From: Massilia aurea
Lineage (GTDB): Bacteria > Pseudomonadota > Gammaproteobacteria > Burkholderiales > Burkholderiaceae_D
Direction of reading: 5' to 3'
NCBI RefSeq assembly: GCF_024753205.1
Contig: NZ_JANUGZ010000001.1
Span: 1 to 64,000 of the forward strand
DNA: 64,000 bases
Of the stretch, positions 1 to 7,487 are shown one piece after another. The position numbers and the translations under genes are program-made. The notes beneath the pieces are model-generated. The model worked only from the letters and a program-made list of their open reading frames with translations. It did not search any database and was not told where the DNA came from. Each line of letters starts with the position of its first letter. Position 1 is the first letter of the stretch.

Positions 1-26
1 GCAGCTCTTTCGGACACGACCCCAGC

Positions 27-128
27 CGTAGGGTGGACGGCTTCGCCGTCCACGCGTCCAACGAACCTCGCTGCGCCGCGACATTAAGCCAGTTTGAACG
101 CGTGGGCGGCTTAGCCGCCCACCCTACG
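27..128. repeat. Inverted pair of REP-like hairpin repeats
   Basis: Two 30-bp copies face each other. Bases 27-56 start CGTAGGGTGG and bases 99-128 end CCACCCTACG; each also contains its own hairpin (GGACGG/CCGTCC and GGGCGG/CCGCCC). The copies are near-perfect inverted repeats, separated by about 42 bases. This is the layout of REP/BIME elements mobilised by single-strand tyrosine transposases, but no transposase is in the window. The right copy runs into the 3' end of the neighbouring acetyltransferase gene. Confidence 0.75.
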
Positions 129-548
129 GGCGTCGAGAACGAAGACGCTGTCGCCAGCGCTCGATGATGCTAGCTGCCATCCCAAGCGGATATAGAACTG
201 CGCGGCTCTGGTGTGCGTCCCCGTGCTCAATGTCACCCGTCTGAACCCCAGCGAGAACAGCCAGTCCGTTGCCAGCAAGAGCAGCTGCTTGCCCAGCCCT
301 TGTCCCTCGAAGCAGGGATCGACGAACAGCGCCCAGATCGACCCGCCGATCCGGTTCGCGTAGCTGAACGCGACAGTCTCGCCATCGACCAGCGCCACCC
401 AGCCGCGCCCATCTTTCTCCAGAAAATCGGCATACATCTGCGGTGTGATCCGCGCCGGGTCGCGCAGGGCGTTCTCCGTCACCGCCAAGCGGATGCGGGA
501 CATGTGCGGTATATCGTCGAACACCGCTTCACGAAATACGGGATGCAT
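111..548 (-). CDS. GNAT family N-acetyltransferase
   Basis: This 145-residue protein has the length and layout of a single-domain GCN5-related acetyltransferase, which moves an acetyl group from acetyl-CoA to an amine. The acetyl-CoA loop is visible as GQGLGKQLL at about residues 82-90, after the beta strand IWALFVDPCFE. The C-terminal strand contains AAQFYIRLGW, typical of the family. The substrate cannot be told from sequence. The ATG at 548 has GGAAG a suitable distance upstream. It lies downstream of the parvulin genes but behind their terminator, so it probably has its own promoter. Its last residues (RRVGG) and stop codon are encoded in a REP-like repeat, so the natural C-terminus may have been altered by repeat insertion. 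Confidence 0.8.
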   Translation of the reverse strand: MHPVFREAVFDDIPHMSRIRLAVTENALRDPARITPQMYADFLEKDGRGWVALVDGETVAFSYANRIGGSIWALFVDPCFEGQGLGKQLLLLATDWLFSLGFRRVTLSTGTHTRAAQFYIRLGWQLASSSAGDSVFVLDARRVGG

Positions 549-566
549 AAACGCCAGCTTCCAAAT

Positions 567-598
567 AAAAAGAGCGCACCCTCGGGTGCGCTCTTTGC
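567..598 (-). terminator. Rho-independent terminator of the parvulin genes
   Basis: A perfect 10-bp GC-rich stem (AGAGCGCACC at 571-580 with GGTGCGCTCT at 585-594) has a four-base loop. Read on the minus strand it is followed by a T-rich tract (TTTTTATTT). It lies 20-50 bases past the stop of the gene at 618-1394 and ends the long minus-strand transcript. Confidence 0.9.
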
Positions 599-617
599 GG
601 TCAAGCCAGGCAGAGAA

Positions 618-1394
618 TTACTGCACTTTGGCTTTCTTGACCAGGGTCTCGCGATAGGCTGCCAGCTGACGCTGTTGCAGGCCTTCGGTGACTTGCTGCT
701 TGACTTCTTCCAGCGCCGGCACCTTGGCTGCGCGCACGTCTTCCAGCTTGATGACATGGAAACCAAACTGCGATTTCACAGGCGTTTCGGTGATGGCGCC
801 TTTTTGCAGGGCGACCATGGCTTTCGAGAACTCAGGCACGTAAGTGGCCGCGCTGGCCCAGCCCAGGTCGCCGCCGTTCTGTGCGCTGCCGTCTTTCGAC
901 TGCTTGGCCAGTTCGTCGAACTTGCCGCCGGCTTTCAGCTTGGCGATGATGCCCTTGGCATCGGCTTCGGAGTCAACCAGGATGTGGCGCGCGTGGTATT
1001 CCTTGTCGCCGATCAGCGCTTTCTGCTTGTCGTACTCGGCTTTGACGTCGGCATCCTTGACCGGGTTCTTCTTGACATAGTCCGCCAGCATCGCGTTGAT
1101 GATGATGCTTTGACGGGCGTTGTCGATGGCCGACTTGACGTCGGCGCGGGCGCCGATGTTCTGCTTGTCGGCTTCCTGGATCAATACTTCACGGCTGATC
1201 AGGTCTTTCTTGATCGCTTCGCGCAGGTCAGGGGAGTCCGCAGCGCGGCCCTGGGCCACGACCTGCTTGACCAGCTGGTCGACCCGAGCTTGCGGGATTG
1301 CCTTGCCATTGACGGTAGCGGCGTTCTGCGCGAGGGCAGGTACGGCAACGACTGCAATCATGGCGAACAACAGGCTGGCTGGCTTCAAAATCAT
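618..1394 (-). CDS. Periplasmic parvulin-type peptidyl-prolyl isomerase, copy 2
   Basis: This 258-residue exported foldase belongs to the PpiC/PrsA/SurA-like parvulin group, which isomerises X-Pro bonds in proteins folding in the periplasm. A Sec signal peptide ends at PALAQ (about residue 23). An N-terminal SurA_N-like helical chaperone part follows (about 25-125). The parvulin core begins at YHARHILV and includes GGDLGW and FGFHVIKLED. The ATG at 1394 is preferred over a start further upstream because it begins the signal peptide. It is a paralogue of the gene just upstream (1479-2258), 84 bases away, and both end in the same seven residues, VKKAKVQ. The pair is probably co-transcribed and ends at the terminator near 580. 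Its clients are unknown. Confidence 0.88.
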   Translation of the reverse strand: MILKPASLLFAMIAVVAVPALAQNAATVNGKAIPQARVDQLVKQVVAQGRAADSPDLREAIKKDLISREVLIQEADKQNIGARADVKSAIDNARQSIIINAMLADYVKKNPVKDADVKAEYDKQKALIGDKEYHARHILVDSEADAKGIIAKLKAGGKFDELAKQSKDGSAQNGGDLGWASAATYVPEFSKAMVALQKGAITETPVKSQFGFHVIKLEDVRAAKVPALEEVKQQVTEGLQQRQLAAYRETLVKKAKVQ

Positions 1395-1478
1395 CGTTGA
1401 GATCCTATATAAACTCGAAAAGTATCGCCGCAGGCGACGAATGCCGGCGTGCAAAGCGCGCGCCGGCGACAATACATC

Positions 1479-2258
1479 TTACTGCACCTTTGCCTTCTTG
1501 ACCATTTGCTCCTGGAAGTCACGCAGCTTCTCTTGCGCGAGCGTCTCGGAGATCTGTGGCTTGACCTGGTCCATCGGTGGCAGCTTGGTCGCGCGGGTGT
1601 CGTCCAGCTTGATCACGTGGTAACCGGCATTGGTCTTGACCGGCACGTCGGTGATCGCGCCCTTGGCGAGCTTGGTGAAGCCAGCCGCGAATTCTGGCGG
1701 CATCGTGTTCGGGGTGACCCAGTCCAGGTCGCCGCCGGTGTTGGCAGTGCCGGTGTCCTTCGAGGTCTTGGCGACGTCTTCGAACTTGGCGCCGCCCTTG
1801 ATCTTGGCAATCGCTGCCTTGGCATCGGCTTCGGTGCTCATCAGGATGTGGCGGACGTGGTATTCCTTGTCGCCCGTCTCTGCCTTGACCTTGTCGTAGG
1901 CAGCCTTGATCTCGGCATCGGTCACCGGGTTCTTGGCGATGTAGTCGCGGGCCAGGGCATTGACGACGATCGACTGGCGGGCGCTGTCCATCGCTTCTCG
2001 CACTTCAGGCTTCTTGTCCCAGCCTTGCTTGACAGCCTCTTGCATCAGCACTTCGCGGGCGATCAGGTCATTCTTGACGGCTTCGCGCAGCTGCGGCGTG
2101 TCCTGGCCCTGGTTCTGGGCAACGACCTGCTTGACGACGGCGTCGGCGCGTGCCGAAGGAATCGCCTTGCCGTTGACCACTGCGATGTTCTGGGCAAAGG
2201 CCGGGACCGATGCGATGGCAACGAGGGCTAACAGCAGGCGAGCGGGCTTAAAGGTCAT
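1479..2258 (-). CDS. Periplasmic parvulin-type peptidyl-prolyl isomerase, copy 1
   Basis: This 259-residue protein is the first of two tandem periplasmic parvulins. The signal peptide ends near PAFAQ (residue 23). A helical N-terminal domain spans roughly residues 25-125. The parvulin domain is marked by YHVRHILM, GGDLDW and AGYHVIKLDD. A good ribosome site (AGGAA) sits eight bases before the ATG at 2258. It is closely related to the downstream copy along its whole length, so the pair arose by local duplication. The bolA gene ends about 100 bases upstream on the same strand, so the isomerases may be read from the selO-msrB-yciB-bolA transcript as well as from their own promoter. The role as an outer-membrane or secreted-protein chaperone is inferred from the family. 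Confidence 0.88.
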   Translation of the reverse strand: MTFKPARLLLALVAIASVPAFAQNIAVVNGKAIPSARADAVVKQVVAQNQGQDTPQLREAVKNDLIAREVLMQEAVKQGWDKKPEVREAMDSARQSIVVNALARDYIAKNPVTDAEIKAAYDKVKAETGDKEYHVRHILMSTEADAKAAIAKIKGGAKFEDVAKTSKDTGTANTGGDLDWVTPNTMPPEFAAGFTKLAKGAITDVPVKTNAGYHVIKLDDTRATKLPPMDQVKPQISETLAQEKLRDFQEQMVKKAKVQ

Positions 2259-2341
2259 GTGTATTCCTGTGACGGGTTTTAACTGGACAAGAGAAGTTCA
2301 GGTGGTGTACTTATCTGTTCGATTGTCGGGCAAATTTCTTA

Positions 2342-2367
2342 AAACTGCCTGAAAACCCGCTTTCAGG
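2342..2367 (-). terminator. Weak hairpin after bolA
   Basis: A 7-bp stem (CCTGAAA/TTTCAGG) overlaps the bolA stop codon and is followed on the minus strand by CAGTTTTAAG. It could reduce read-through into the parvulin genes, but the stem is short and the T run is broken. Confidence 0.3.
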
Positions 2368-2668
2368 TCAGCTCGGAAGGCGCGATGGCGTTGATGGCCA
2401 GAGCGTGGATTTCCGCCTTGTTGATCATATCGTGCACGGCATCATACACAAGACGATGGCGCATGACCAGCTTGAGGCCTTCGAAGCGCGACGACACGAT
2501 TTTGACGGAATAATGGCTGCCGCCGGAGGCCGCGCCGGCATGGCCCGCGTGCAGGTGCGAGTCGTCGCTGATCTCGAGCAGGGTAGGGGCCAGCTCGGCT
2601 TCGAGCTGGGCGCGCATGCGTGGTTCGCGATCGCTTTTGTCTGCGCTTTGTTCATTCAGATTGGTCAT
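2363..2668 (-). CDS. BolA family protein
   Basis: This 101-residue protein has the single BolA domain, a class II KH-like fold that works with monothiol glutaredoxins in iron-sulfur cluster handling and, in some bacteria, in shape and stress control. Visible family signatures are DDSHLHAGH at about residues 35-43, SGGSHYSVKIVSSRFEG, and LVMRHRLVYDAV with the conserved histidine. An N-terminal tail of about 20 polar residues precedes the domain. Its ATG overlaps the yciB stop by four bases, so the two are translationally coupled. Placement beside yciB and msrB is a familiar betaproteobacterial arrangement. It could be either the BolA or the IbaG subtype. Confidence 0.88.
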   Translation of the reverse strand: MTNLNEQSADKSDREPRMRAQLEAELAPTLLEISDDSHLHAGHAGAASGGSHYSVKIVSSRFEGLKLVMRHRLVYDAVHDMINKAEIHALAINAIAPSELT

Positions 2669-3297
2669 GCGTCTTCCTCCTTGATGTATTTGTAGAGCAT
2701 CATCGTCTGAATCATGATGAAGGCAAAGAATATGGCGGTAAAGCCGAACAGCTTGAAGCTGACCCAGGCGCCGGTGTCGTTATGGAAGACCACGAACGCC
2801 ATCAACAGGTTCAGCAAACCCATCGCAACGAAGAACGCCATCCAGATGTAGCCGATGCGGTTCCAGAACGGCTCGGGCAGCTTCATGTTCGGTTCCATCA
2901 CCGAGCGGATCAGGTTCTTTCGGTAAAACACTTGCGCGATGAACAGACCCAGTGCGAATGCCCAGTACAGGATCGTTGGCTTCCACTTGATGAACAGGTC
3001 GTCGTGGAAATAGATCGTGGCGCCGCCCGCGACGACGATCACGCCCAGCGTCAGCCACATCGCGTTGTCGACCTTGCGCCCGCGCGCCAGCAGATAACCG
3101 ACCTGGCACACGGTGGCGATGATGGCCACCGCAGTGGCCAGCAGGATCGCCGACTGTGACGGCGGCACGCCGCCGCCCGCAATCAATGGCCCCAGATACT
3201 CAACGGCCATGCGATGCGCCCAGGCCTGGTTGCTGTCGCCATACTTGTAGACGCCGAAGAACAGGAGGACCGGGAAAAAGTCGAACAGGAATTTCAT
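2665..3297 (-). CDS. yciB: Inner-membrane septation protein A family (YciB/IspZ)
   Basis: This 210-residue polytopic inner-membrane protein begins MKFLFDFFPVLLFFGVYK, the hallmark N-terminus of YciB/IspZ. Five or six hydrophobic segments are visible, for example at residues 8-18, 50-70, 80-98, 108-125 and 150-200. Conserved polar patches include KWKPTILYW and PEPFWNRIGYIWM. Family members influence envelope integrity and cell division; the mechanism is poorly defined. The gene starts 13 bases after msrB and overlaps bolA by four bases, so all three are one transcription unit. The length is slightly above the usual 180-200 residues because of an insertion around residues 35-50. Confidence 0.92.
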   Translation of the reverse strand: MKFLFDFFPVLLFFGVYKYGDSNQAWAHRMAVEYLGPLIAGGGVPPSQSAILLATAVAIIATVCQVGYLLARGRKVDNAMWLTLGVIVVAGGATIYFHDDLFIKWKPTILYWAFALGLFIAQVFYRKNLIRSVMEPNMKLPEPFWNRIGYIWMAFFVAMGLLNLLMAFVVFHNDTGAWVSFKLFGFTAIFFAFIMIQTMMLYKYIKEEDA

Positions 3298-3310
3298 CGT
3301 GCAATCACTC

Positions 3311-3706
3311 TCAGGCCGGGTCGAACCGCATCGAGGCGGAATTGATGCAATAGCGCAGGCCGGTTGGTGGCGGACCGTCCGGGAACACGTGGCCCAGGTG
3401 CGCGTCGCAGACGCCGCAAATGACTTCAGTGCGCACCATGCCGTGGGTGCGGTCGGTCTTTTCGATCACATTGGCTGGATCGAGTGCACGGAAGTAGCTC
3501 GGCCAGCCGCAGCCCGAGTCGAACTTGGTGTCCGATTCGAACAGCGGCGTGTTGCAGCAGACGCAGCTGTAAATGCCATGCTCGTGGTGGTCCCAGAACT
3601 TGCCCGTAAAAGCGCGTTCGGTCGCCGCGTGGCGCGTGACTTCGTATTCCATTGGGTCGAGCTGGTTACGCCATTCGGCGTCGGTCTTGGTGACTTTGTC
3701 GGTCAT
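3311..3706 (-). CDS. msrB: Peptide-methionine (R)-S-oxide reductase
   Basis: MsrB reduces the R-epimer of methionine sulfoxide in proteins, using thioredoxin. The 131-residue sequence has the full single domain. Zinc ligands are two CxxC pairs, C48-C51 and C97-C100. The SGCGWPS segment carries a probable resolving cysteine at 66. The catalytic cysteine is C120 in [11 protein letters not shown], and the [10 protein letters not shown] motif is intact. No signal peptide is present, so it acts in the cytoplasm. It sits 31 bases after selO and 13 before yciB. Pairing with selO, a redox-linked AMPylase, fits an oxidative-stress theme but is not proof of a joint role. Confidence 0.96.
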   Translation of the reverse strand: MTDKVTKTDAEWRNQLDPMEYEVTRHAATERAFTGKFWDHHEHGIYSCVCCNTPLFESDTKFDSGCGWPSYFRALDPANVIEKTDRTHGMVRTEVICGVCDAHLGHVFPDGPPPTGLRYCINSASMRFDPA

Positions 3707-3737
3707 GATGCGGTTTCCTCGTGTCTCGTTGGTGTGT

Positions 3738-5228
3738 TTATGAAGAGCAGCTTACTTCGAGATGCGCGGCCCAATCGGGCGGCAGCTCCGCGTAGGCGGC
3801 GTTGTCGGGTTGTTCGTCGAACGGGCGCTCGAGCACGGCCAGCAGCTTGTGCACGCCAGTAAAGTCACCGTTCTGGGCCTGTTCGATGGCCGTCTGGGCC
3901 AGGTAGTTGCGCAGGATGTACTTGGGATTGACCAGGTTCATCGCAGCGCGCCGGGTAGCGTCCACGCTGTGTTCGCTGCGCAGGCGGGTGCGGTAGATCG
4001 CCGCCCAGGCGTCGAACGAGGCGCGGTCGATGAACAGGTCGCGCAGCGGTTCATCCTGCCCGGGCGCATCCACCTGCAGGTCGCCCAGCAGGCGGAAGAA
4101 CAATGTGAAATCGGCGTGGTTCGCCTGGAGCAGCTCGATCGTGTCTTCGAACAGCTTGGCGTCGCCGTCCTGGGTGCTCTGCAGGCCAAGCTTGCCGTGC
4201 ATCAGGATGTCCATCTGGCGGCCGAATTCGGGCCGATACACGGCCAGGGCTTCCTCGGCCACCTCGGGCTCGCCGATCAGCGGCAGCAGGGCATTGCCCA
4301 GCGCGTAGCAGTTCCAGTGGCCCACCGGCACCTGGTTGGCATAGGAATAGCGCCCGCCCTGGTCCGTGTGGTTGCAGATATGCCGGGCGTCGAATGCTTC
4401 CATGAAGCCGAACGGGCCATAGTCGAGCGTCAGGCCCAGGATCGACATATTGTCGGTGTTCATCACGCCATGCATGAAGCCCACGGCCTGCCAGTGCGCA
4501 ATCATGCGCGCGGTGCGGCGCGTGACTTCGGCCAGCAGCGCCGCGTACGGATTAGCCTCGCCGGCGAGTTCAGGATAGAACTGCCCGATGACGTAATCGG
4601 CGAGCAGGCGCAGCTCGTCCTCGCGGCCTTGCGACGCCCAGTGCTCGAACGAGCCAAAGCGAACAAATGTCGGCGCCATGCGCGCCACGACGGCGGCCGT
4701 CTCGAGCGTTTCGCGGGCGATGCCTTGCGGCGAGCCGGTCAGGGACAGCGCGCGGGTCGTCGGGATGCCCAGCGCCGCCATCGCTTCGGAACACAGGAAT
4801 TCGCGGATCGACGAGCGCAGCACGGCGCGGCCGTCGCCCATGCGGGAATACGGCGTGCGCCCGGCGCCCTTGAGCTGGATTTCCATCGGGCCGGTTGGAG
4901 TGGCGATATCGCCCAGCGTAATCGCGCGCCCGTCCCCCAGCTGGCCCGCCCAGACACCGAACTGGTGGCCGGAATACACGGCGGCAAGCGGTTGCGAGCG
5001 TGGCGCCACCTTGTTGCCGGTGAAGACCTCGACAAAATCGGGGCGCTCAAGGTCCTCGACGGTCAGCCCGATCAGGGCGGCCGCAGGTTTGCTGGCCGCG
5101 ATGAAATGCGGCGCCGGCAATGGCGTGGGCATCAGGCGCGTGTAAAACGCTGGCGGCAATTCGGCGAAGGAATTGTTCAGTGCAAGTTCGTCGGCAGTGA
5201 TGGCAGTCCTCGTTGGCGTGGTCGGCAA
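3738..5228 (-). CDS. selO: Protein adenylyltransferase SelO (YdiU)
   Basis: SelO is a pseudokinase-fold enzyme that transfers AMP from ATP to Ser/Thr/Tyr of target proteins during redox stress. The protein is 496 residues, the usual size. Clear signatures include [18 protein letters not shown] near residue 85, [17 protein letters not shown] near 120, and [14 protein letters not shown] with the metal-binding Asn/Asp near 250. The C-terminus ends CSS, the cysteine version of the eukaryotic selenocysteine tail, encoded by TGC. The start is unclear. The only in-frame initiation codon that keeps the conserved [12 protein letters not shown] region is TTG at 5228, with a poor ribosome site. An AGGA sits five bases before an in-frame ATC further in. 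Confidence 0.93.
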   Translation of the reverse strand: MPTTPTRTAITADELALNNSFAELPPAFYTRLMPTPLPAPHFIAASKPAAALIGLTVEDLERPDFVEVFTGNKVAPRSQPLAAVYSGHQFGVWAGQLGDGRAITLGDIATPTGPMEIQLKGAGRTPYSRMGDGRAVLRSSIREFLCSEAMAALGIPTTRALSLTGSPQGIARETLETAAVVARMAPTFVRFGSFEHWASQGREDELRLLADYVIGQFYPELAGEANPYAALLAEVTRRTARMIAHWQAVGFMHGVMNTDNMSILGLTLDYGPFGFMEAFDARHICNHTDQGGRYSYANQVPVGHWNCYALGNALLPLIGEPEVAEEALAVYRPEFGRQMDILMHGKLGLQSTQDGDAKLFEDTIELLQANHADFTLFFRLLGDLQVDAPGQDEPLRDLFIDRASFDAWAAIYRTRLRSEHSVDATRRAAMNLVNPKYILRNYLAQTAIEQAQNGDFTGVHKLLAVLERPFDEQPDNAAYAELPPDWAAHLEVSCSS

Positions 5229-5445
5229 TGAAACGATTTTACCCGACCGCGATATTACGCGTGATCGGGCACGCCAGTTCGCGCGCGTTACACCCTGTAA
5301 CGGCGCCGACCGGGAGGGGCGGCTGAAAAGCGCGCGTGTTCAATGCGGCGCTGCATCATCGAATTGCGTTGACGCCGCGCCGCATCGCACACGACACTTT
5401 CGACGTTGCTGCTGAGCTTGATAACCCTCGAACCGTGGAGCCCAT

Positions 5446-7113
5446 ATGCCTGATTACCCGATGAGTCCCCTGCAAGGCCAGATGATGGATGCACCGCTGC
5501 TGGTCTCCGGCATCATCGAATTCGCCGCGCGTCACTACGGCGATGGCGAAATCGTCTCGCGCCGCGTCGAGGGCGACCTGCACCGCTACACCTGGCGCGA
5601 TGCGGCCGCCCGCTCGCGCCAACTGGCCAATGCGCTGGACAGCCTGGGCATCGCCATGGGCGACCGGGTGGCCACGCTGGCCTGGAACGGCTACCGGCAC
5701 CTGGAACTGTATTACGGCGTCTCGGGCTCCAGCGCCGTGCTGCACACGATCAATCCCCGTCTGCACGCTGAACAGATCGCCTATATCGTCAACCACGCCG
5801 ACGACCAGGTGCTGTTCTTCGACCTGACTTTCCTGCCGATTGTCACTGCGCTGGCGCGCACCTGCGCGGGCGTCAAGGCCTGGGTGGCCCTGTGTGACAG
5901 CGCGGCGCTGCCACGTGATACGGGCATCGACACGCTGCTGTGCTACGAAGACCTGATCGGCGCGCAGAGCGATGACTATGCGTGGCCGCAGTTCGATGAA
6001 CGCTCGGCCGCCAGCCTGTGCTACACGTCCGGCACGACCGGCAATCCAAAAGGCGCGCTGTATTCGCACCGCTCGACGGTCCTGCATGCGTACGCATCGG
6101 CCATGCCGAACGCGCTCAATGTGGCGGCGCGCGATGTCGTGCTGCCGGTGGTGCCGATGTTCCATGTAAACGCGTGGGGCTTGCCGTACTCGGTACCGCT
6201 GTCGGGCGCCAAGCTCGTGTTTCCCGGCCCGGCGCTCGATGGTCGCTCGCTGTACGACCTGTTCGAAGGTGAGGGCGTGACCTTCTCGGCGGGCGTGCCC
6301 ACGGTCTGGCTGGGCCTGGTCAACCATGTGATCGGGCACGATCTGGCGTTCTCCACGTTCCGCCGCACGGTGATCGGCGGTTCAGCCTGCCCACCGGCGC
6401 TGATGGACACGCTGATGGACCGGTTCGGCATCGAGGTCGTGCATGCCTGGGGCATGACCGAGATGTCGCCGCTGGGCACGGCGTGCACGTTGAACAGCGC
6501 GCACCAGGCACTGTCGCCAGAGGCCCAGCGCGCCGTGCTGCGCAAGCAGGGCCACGCCATCTATGGCGTCGACATGAAGATCGTCGACGACGCTGGTACC
6601 GAACTCGCCTGGGATGGTGTGACGTACGGGCATCTGCTGGTGAAAGGACCGTGGGTCGTGTCCGGCTACTTCCGCGAAGAAGGTGGCAACGTGCTGGTCG
6701 ATGGCTGGTTCCCGACCGGCGACGTCGCGACTATCGATGCCGATGGCTATCTGGCGATCACGGACCGCAGCAAGGACGTGATCAAGTCCGGCGGCGAATG
6801 GATCGGCACCATCGACCTGGAAAACGTGGCGATGGCGCATCCGGCCGTGCTGCAGGCGGCCTGCATCGGCGTCGCGCACCCGAAATGGGACGAGCGCCCC
6901 TTGCTGGTGGTCGTACGCCGGCCCGGCATGGACGTCACGCGCGACGCGTTGATCAGCTGGTTCGACGGCAAGGTCGCGCGCTGGTGGACGCCGGACGACG
7001 TCGTGTTCGCCGACAGCCTGCCTGTCGGCGGCACCGGCAAGATCCAGAAGAACCGCTTGCGCGAAACGTATGCGCAGCACCGTCTGCCATCGGCGCAGGA
7101 GACCGAAACCTAG
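5446..7113 (+). CDS. Fatty acyl-CoA ligase (AMP-binding family)
   Basis: This 555-residue enzyme of the ANL superfamily activates a carboxylic acid, probably a medium- or long-chain fatty acid, to its CoA thioester through an acyl-adenylate. The phosphate-binding loop YTSGTTGNPKG is at about residues 193-203. The adenylate motif GWFPTGDVA and the hinge TDRSKDVIKSGGEWI follow. The catalytic lysine lies in GGTGKIQKNRLR near the C-terminus. GGAG precedes the ATG at 5446. It is divergent from selO and lies upstream of the FadJ-like enzyme gene, consistent with beta-oxidation. Chain-length preference cannot be read from the sequence. Confidence 0.9.
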   Translation: MPDYPMSPLQGQMMDAPLLVSGIIEFAARHYGDGEIVSRRVEGDLHRYTWRDAAARSRQLANALDSLGIAMGDRVATLAWNGYRHLELYYGVSGSSAVLHTINPRLHAEQIAYIVNHADDQVLFFDLTFLPIVTALARTCAGVKAWVALCDSAALPRDTGIDTLLCYEDLIGAQSDDYAWPQFDERSAASLCYTSGTTGNPKGALYSHRSTVLHAYASAMPNALNVAARDVVLPVVPMFHVNAWGLPYSVPLSGAKLVFPGPALDGRSLYDLFEGEGVTFSAGVPTVWLGLVNHVIGHDLAFSTFRRTVIGGSACPPALMDTLMDRFGIEVVHAWGMTEMSPLGTACTLNSAHQALSPEAQRAVLRKQGHAIYGVDMKIVDDAGTELAWDGVTYGHLLVKGPWVVSGYFREEGGNVLVDGWFPTGDVATIDADGYLAITDRSKDVIKSGGEWIGTIDLENVAMAHPAVLQAACIGVAHPKWDERPLLVVVRRPGMDVTRDALISWFDGKVARWWTPDDVVFADSLPVGGTGKIQKNRLRETYAQHRLPSAQETET

Positions 7114-7186
7114 CTGTGCGCCGCATTTCACGCCGGGCGGGTAAAGTTGTGTCACTTTTAACAATCTTCTACTCACAGGAATTCCC

Positions 7187-7384
7187 ATGCGCCTGCTTAT
7201 CGCCCTCATTTTTCCGTGGCTGACGTTCTTCACGATCGGCCGTCCGATTGCCGGCGTCATCTGCCTGATCCTGCAAATCACGCTCGTCGGCTGGCTGCCT
7301 GCTGCGATCTGGGCCGTCTACGCGCTGAACGAGTACAAGACCGACAAGAAGATTGCCGAGGCCAGCCAGCGCGGTCAATTCTGA
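7187..7384 (+). CDS. Small YqaE/Pmp3-like membrane protein
   Basis: A 65-residue protein with two hydrophobic helices (about 3-17 and 20-46) joined by a short GRP turn. The second helix and its end (LVGWLPAAIWAVYALNEYK) resemble the Pmp3/YqaE (UPF0057) family of small stress-linked membrane proteolipids. A charged tail with alternating Lys and Glu follows. AGGA precedes the ATG at 7187. It lies alone between the acyl-CoA ligase and FadJ-like genes, and its sequence suggests no link to fatty-acid breakdown. Family placement is by resemblance only. Confidence 0.7.
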   Translation: MRLLIALIFPWLTFFTIGRPIAGVICLILQITLVGWLPAAIWAVYALNEYKTDKKIAEASQRGQF

Positions 7385-7487
7385 GTGGGTAAGCAGCATC
7401 CTGGCTTGCCCGAATAACACGTTCGTTCGTTTATTTGCGGTATAGTTGGCAGCTCGGTCATTCCCACTTTCAGGAGACGAAATCGAC

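Noticed and set aside
2220..2240. GGCTAACA in the parvulin signal-peptide region as a further LacI operator
   Set aside because: Only one half-site, inside a coding sequence, without the central CG palindrome.
3738..3770. Possible selenocysteine codon at the selO C-terminus
   Set aside because: The CSS tail is encoded with TGC for Cys and a TAA stop; no in-frame TGA is present.
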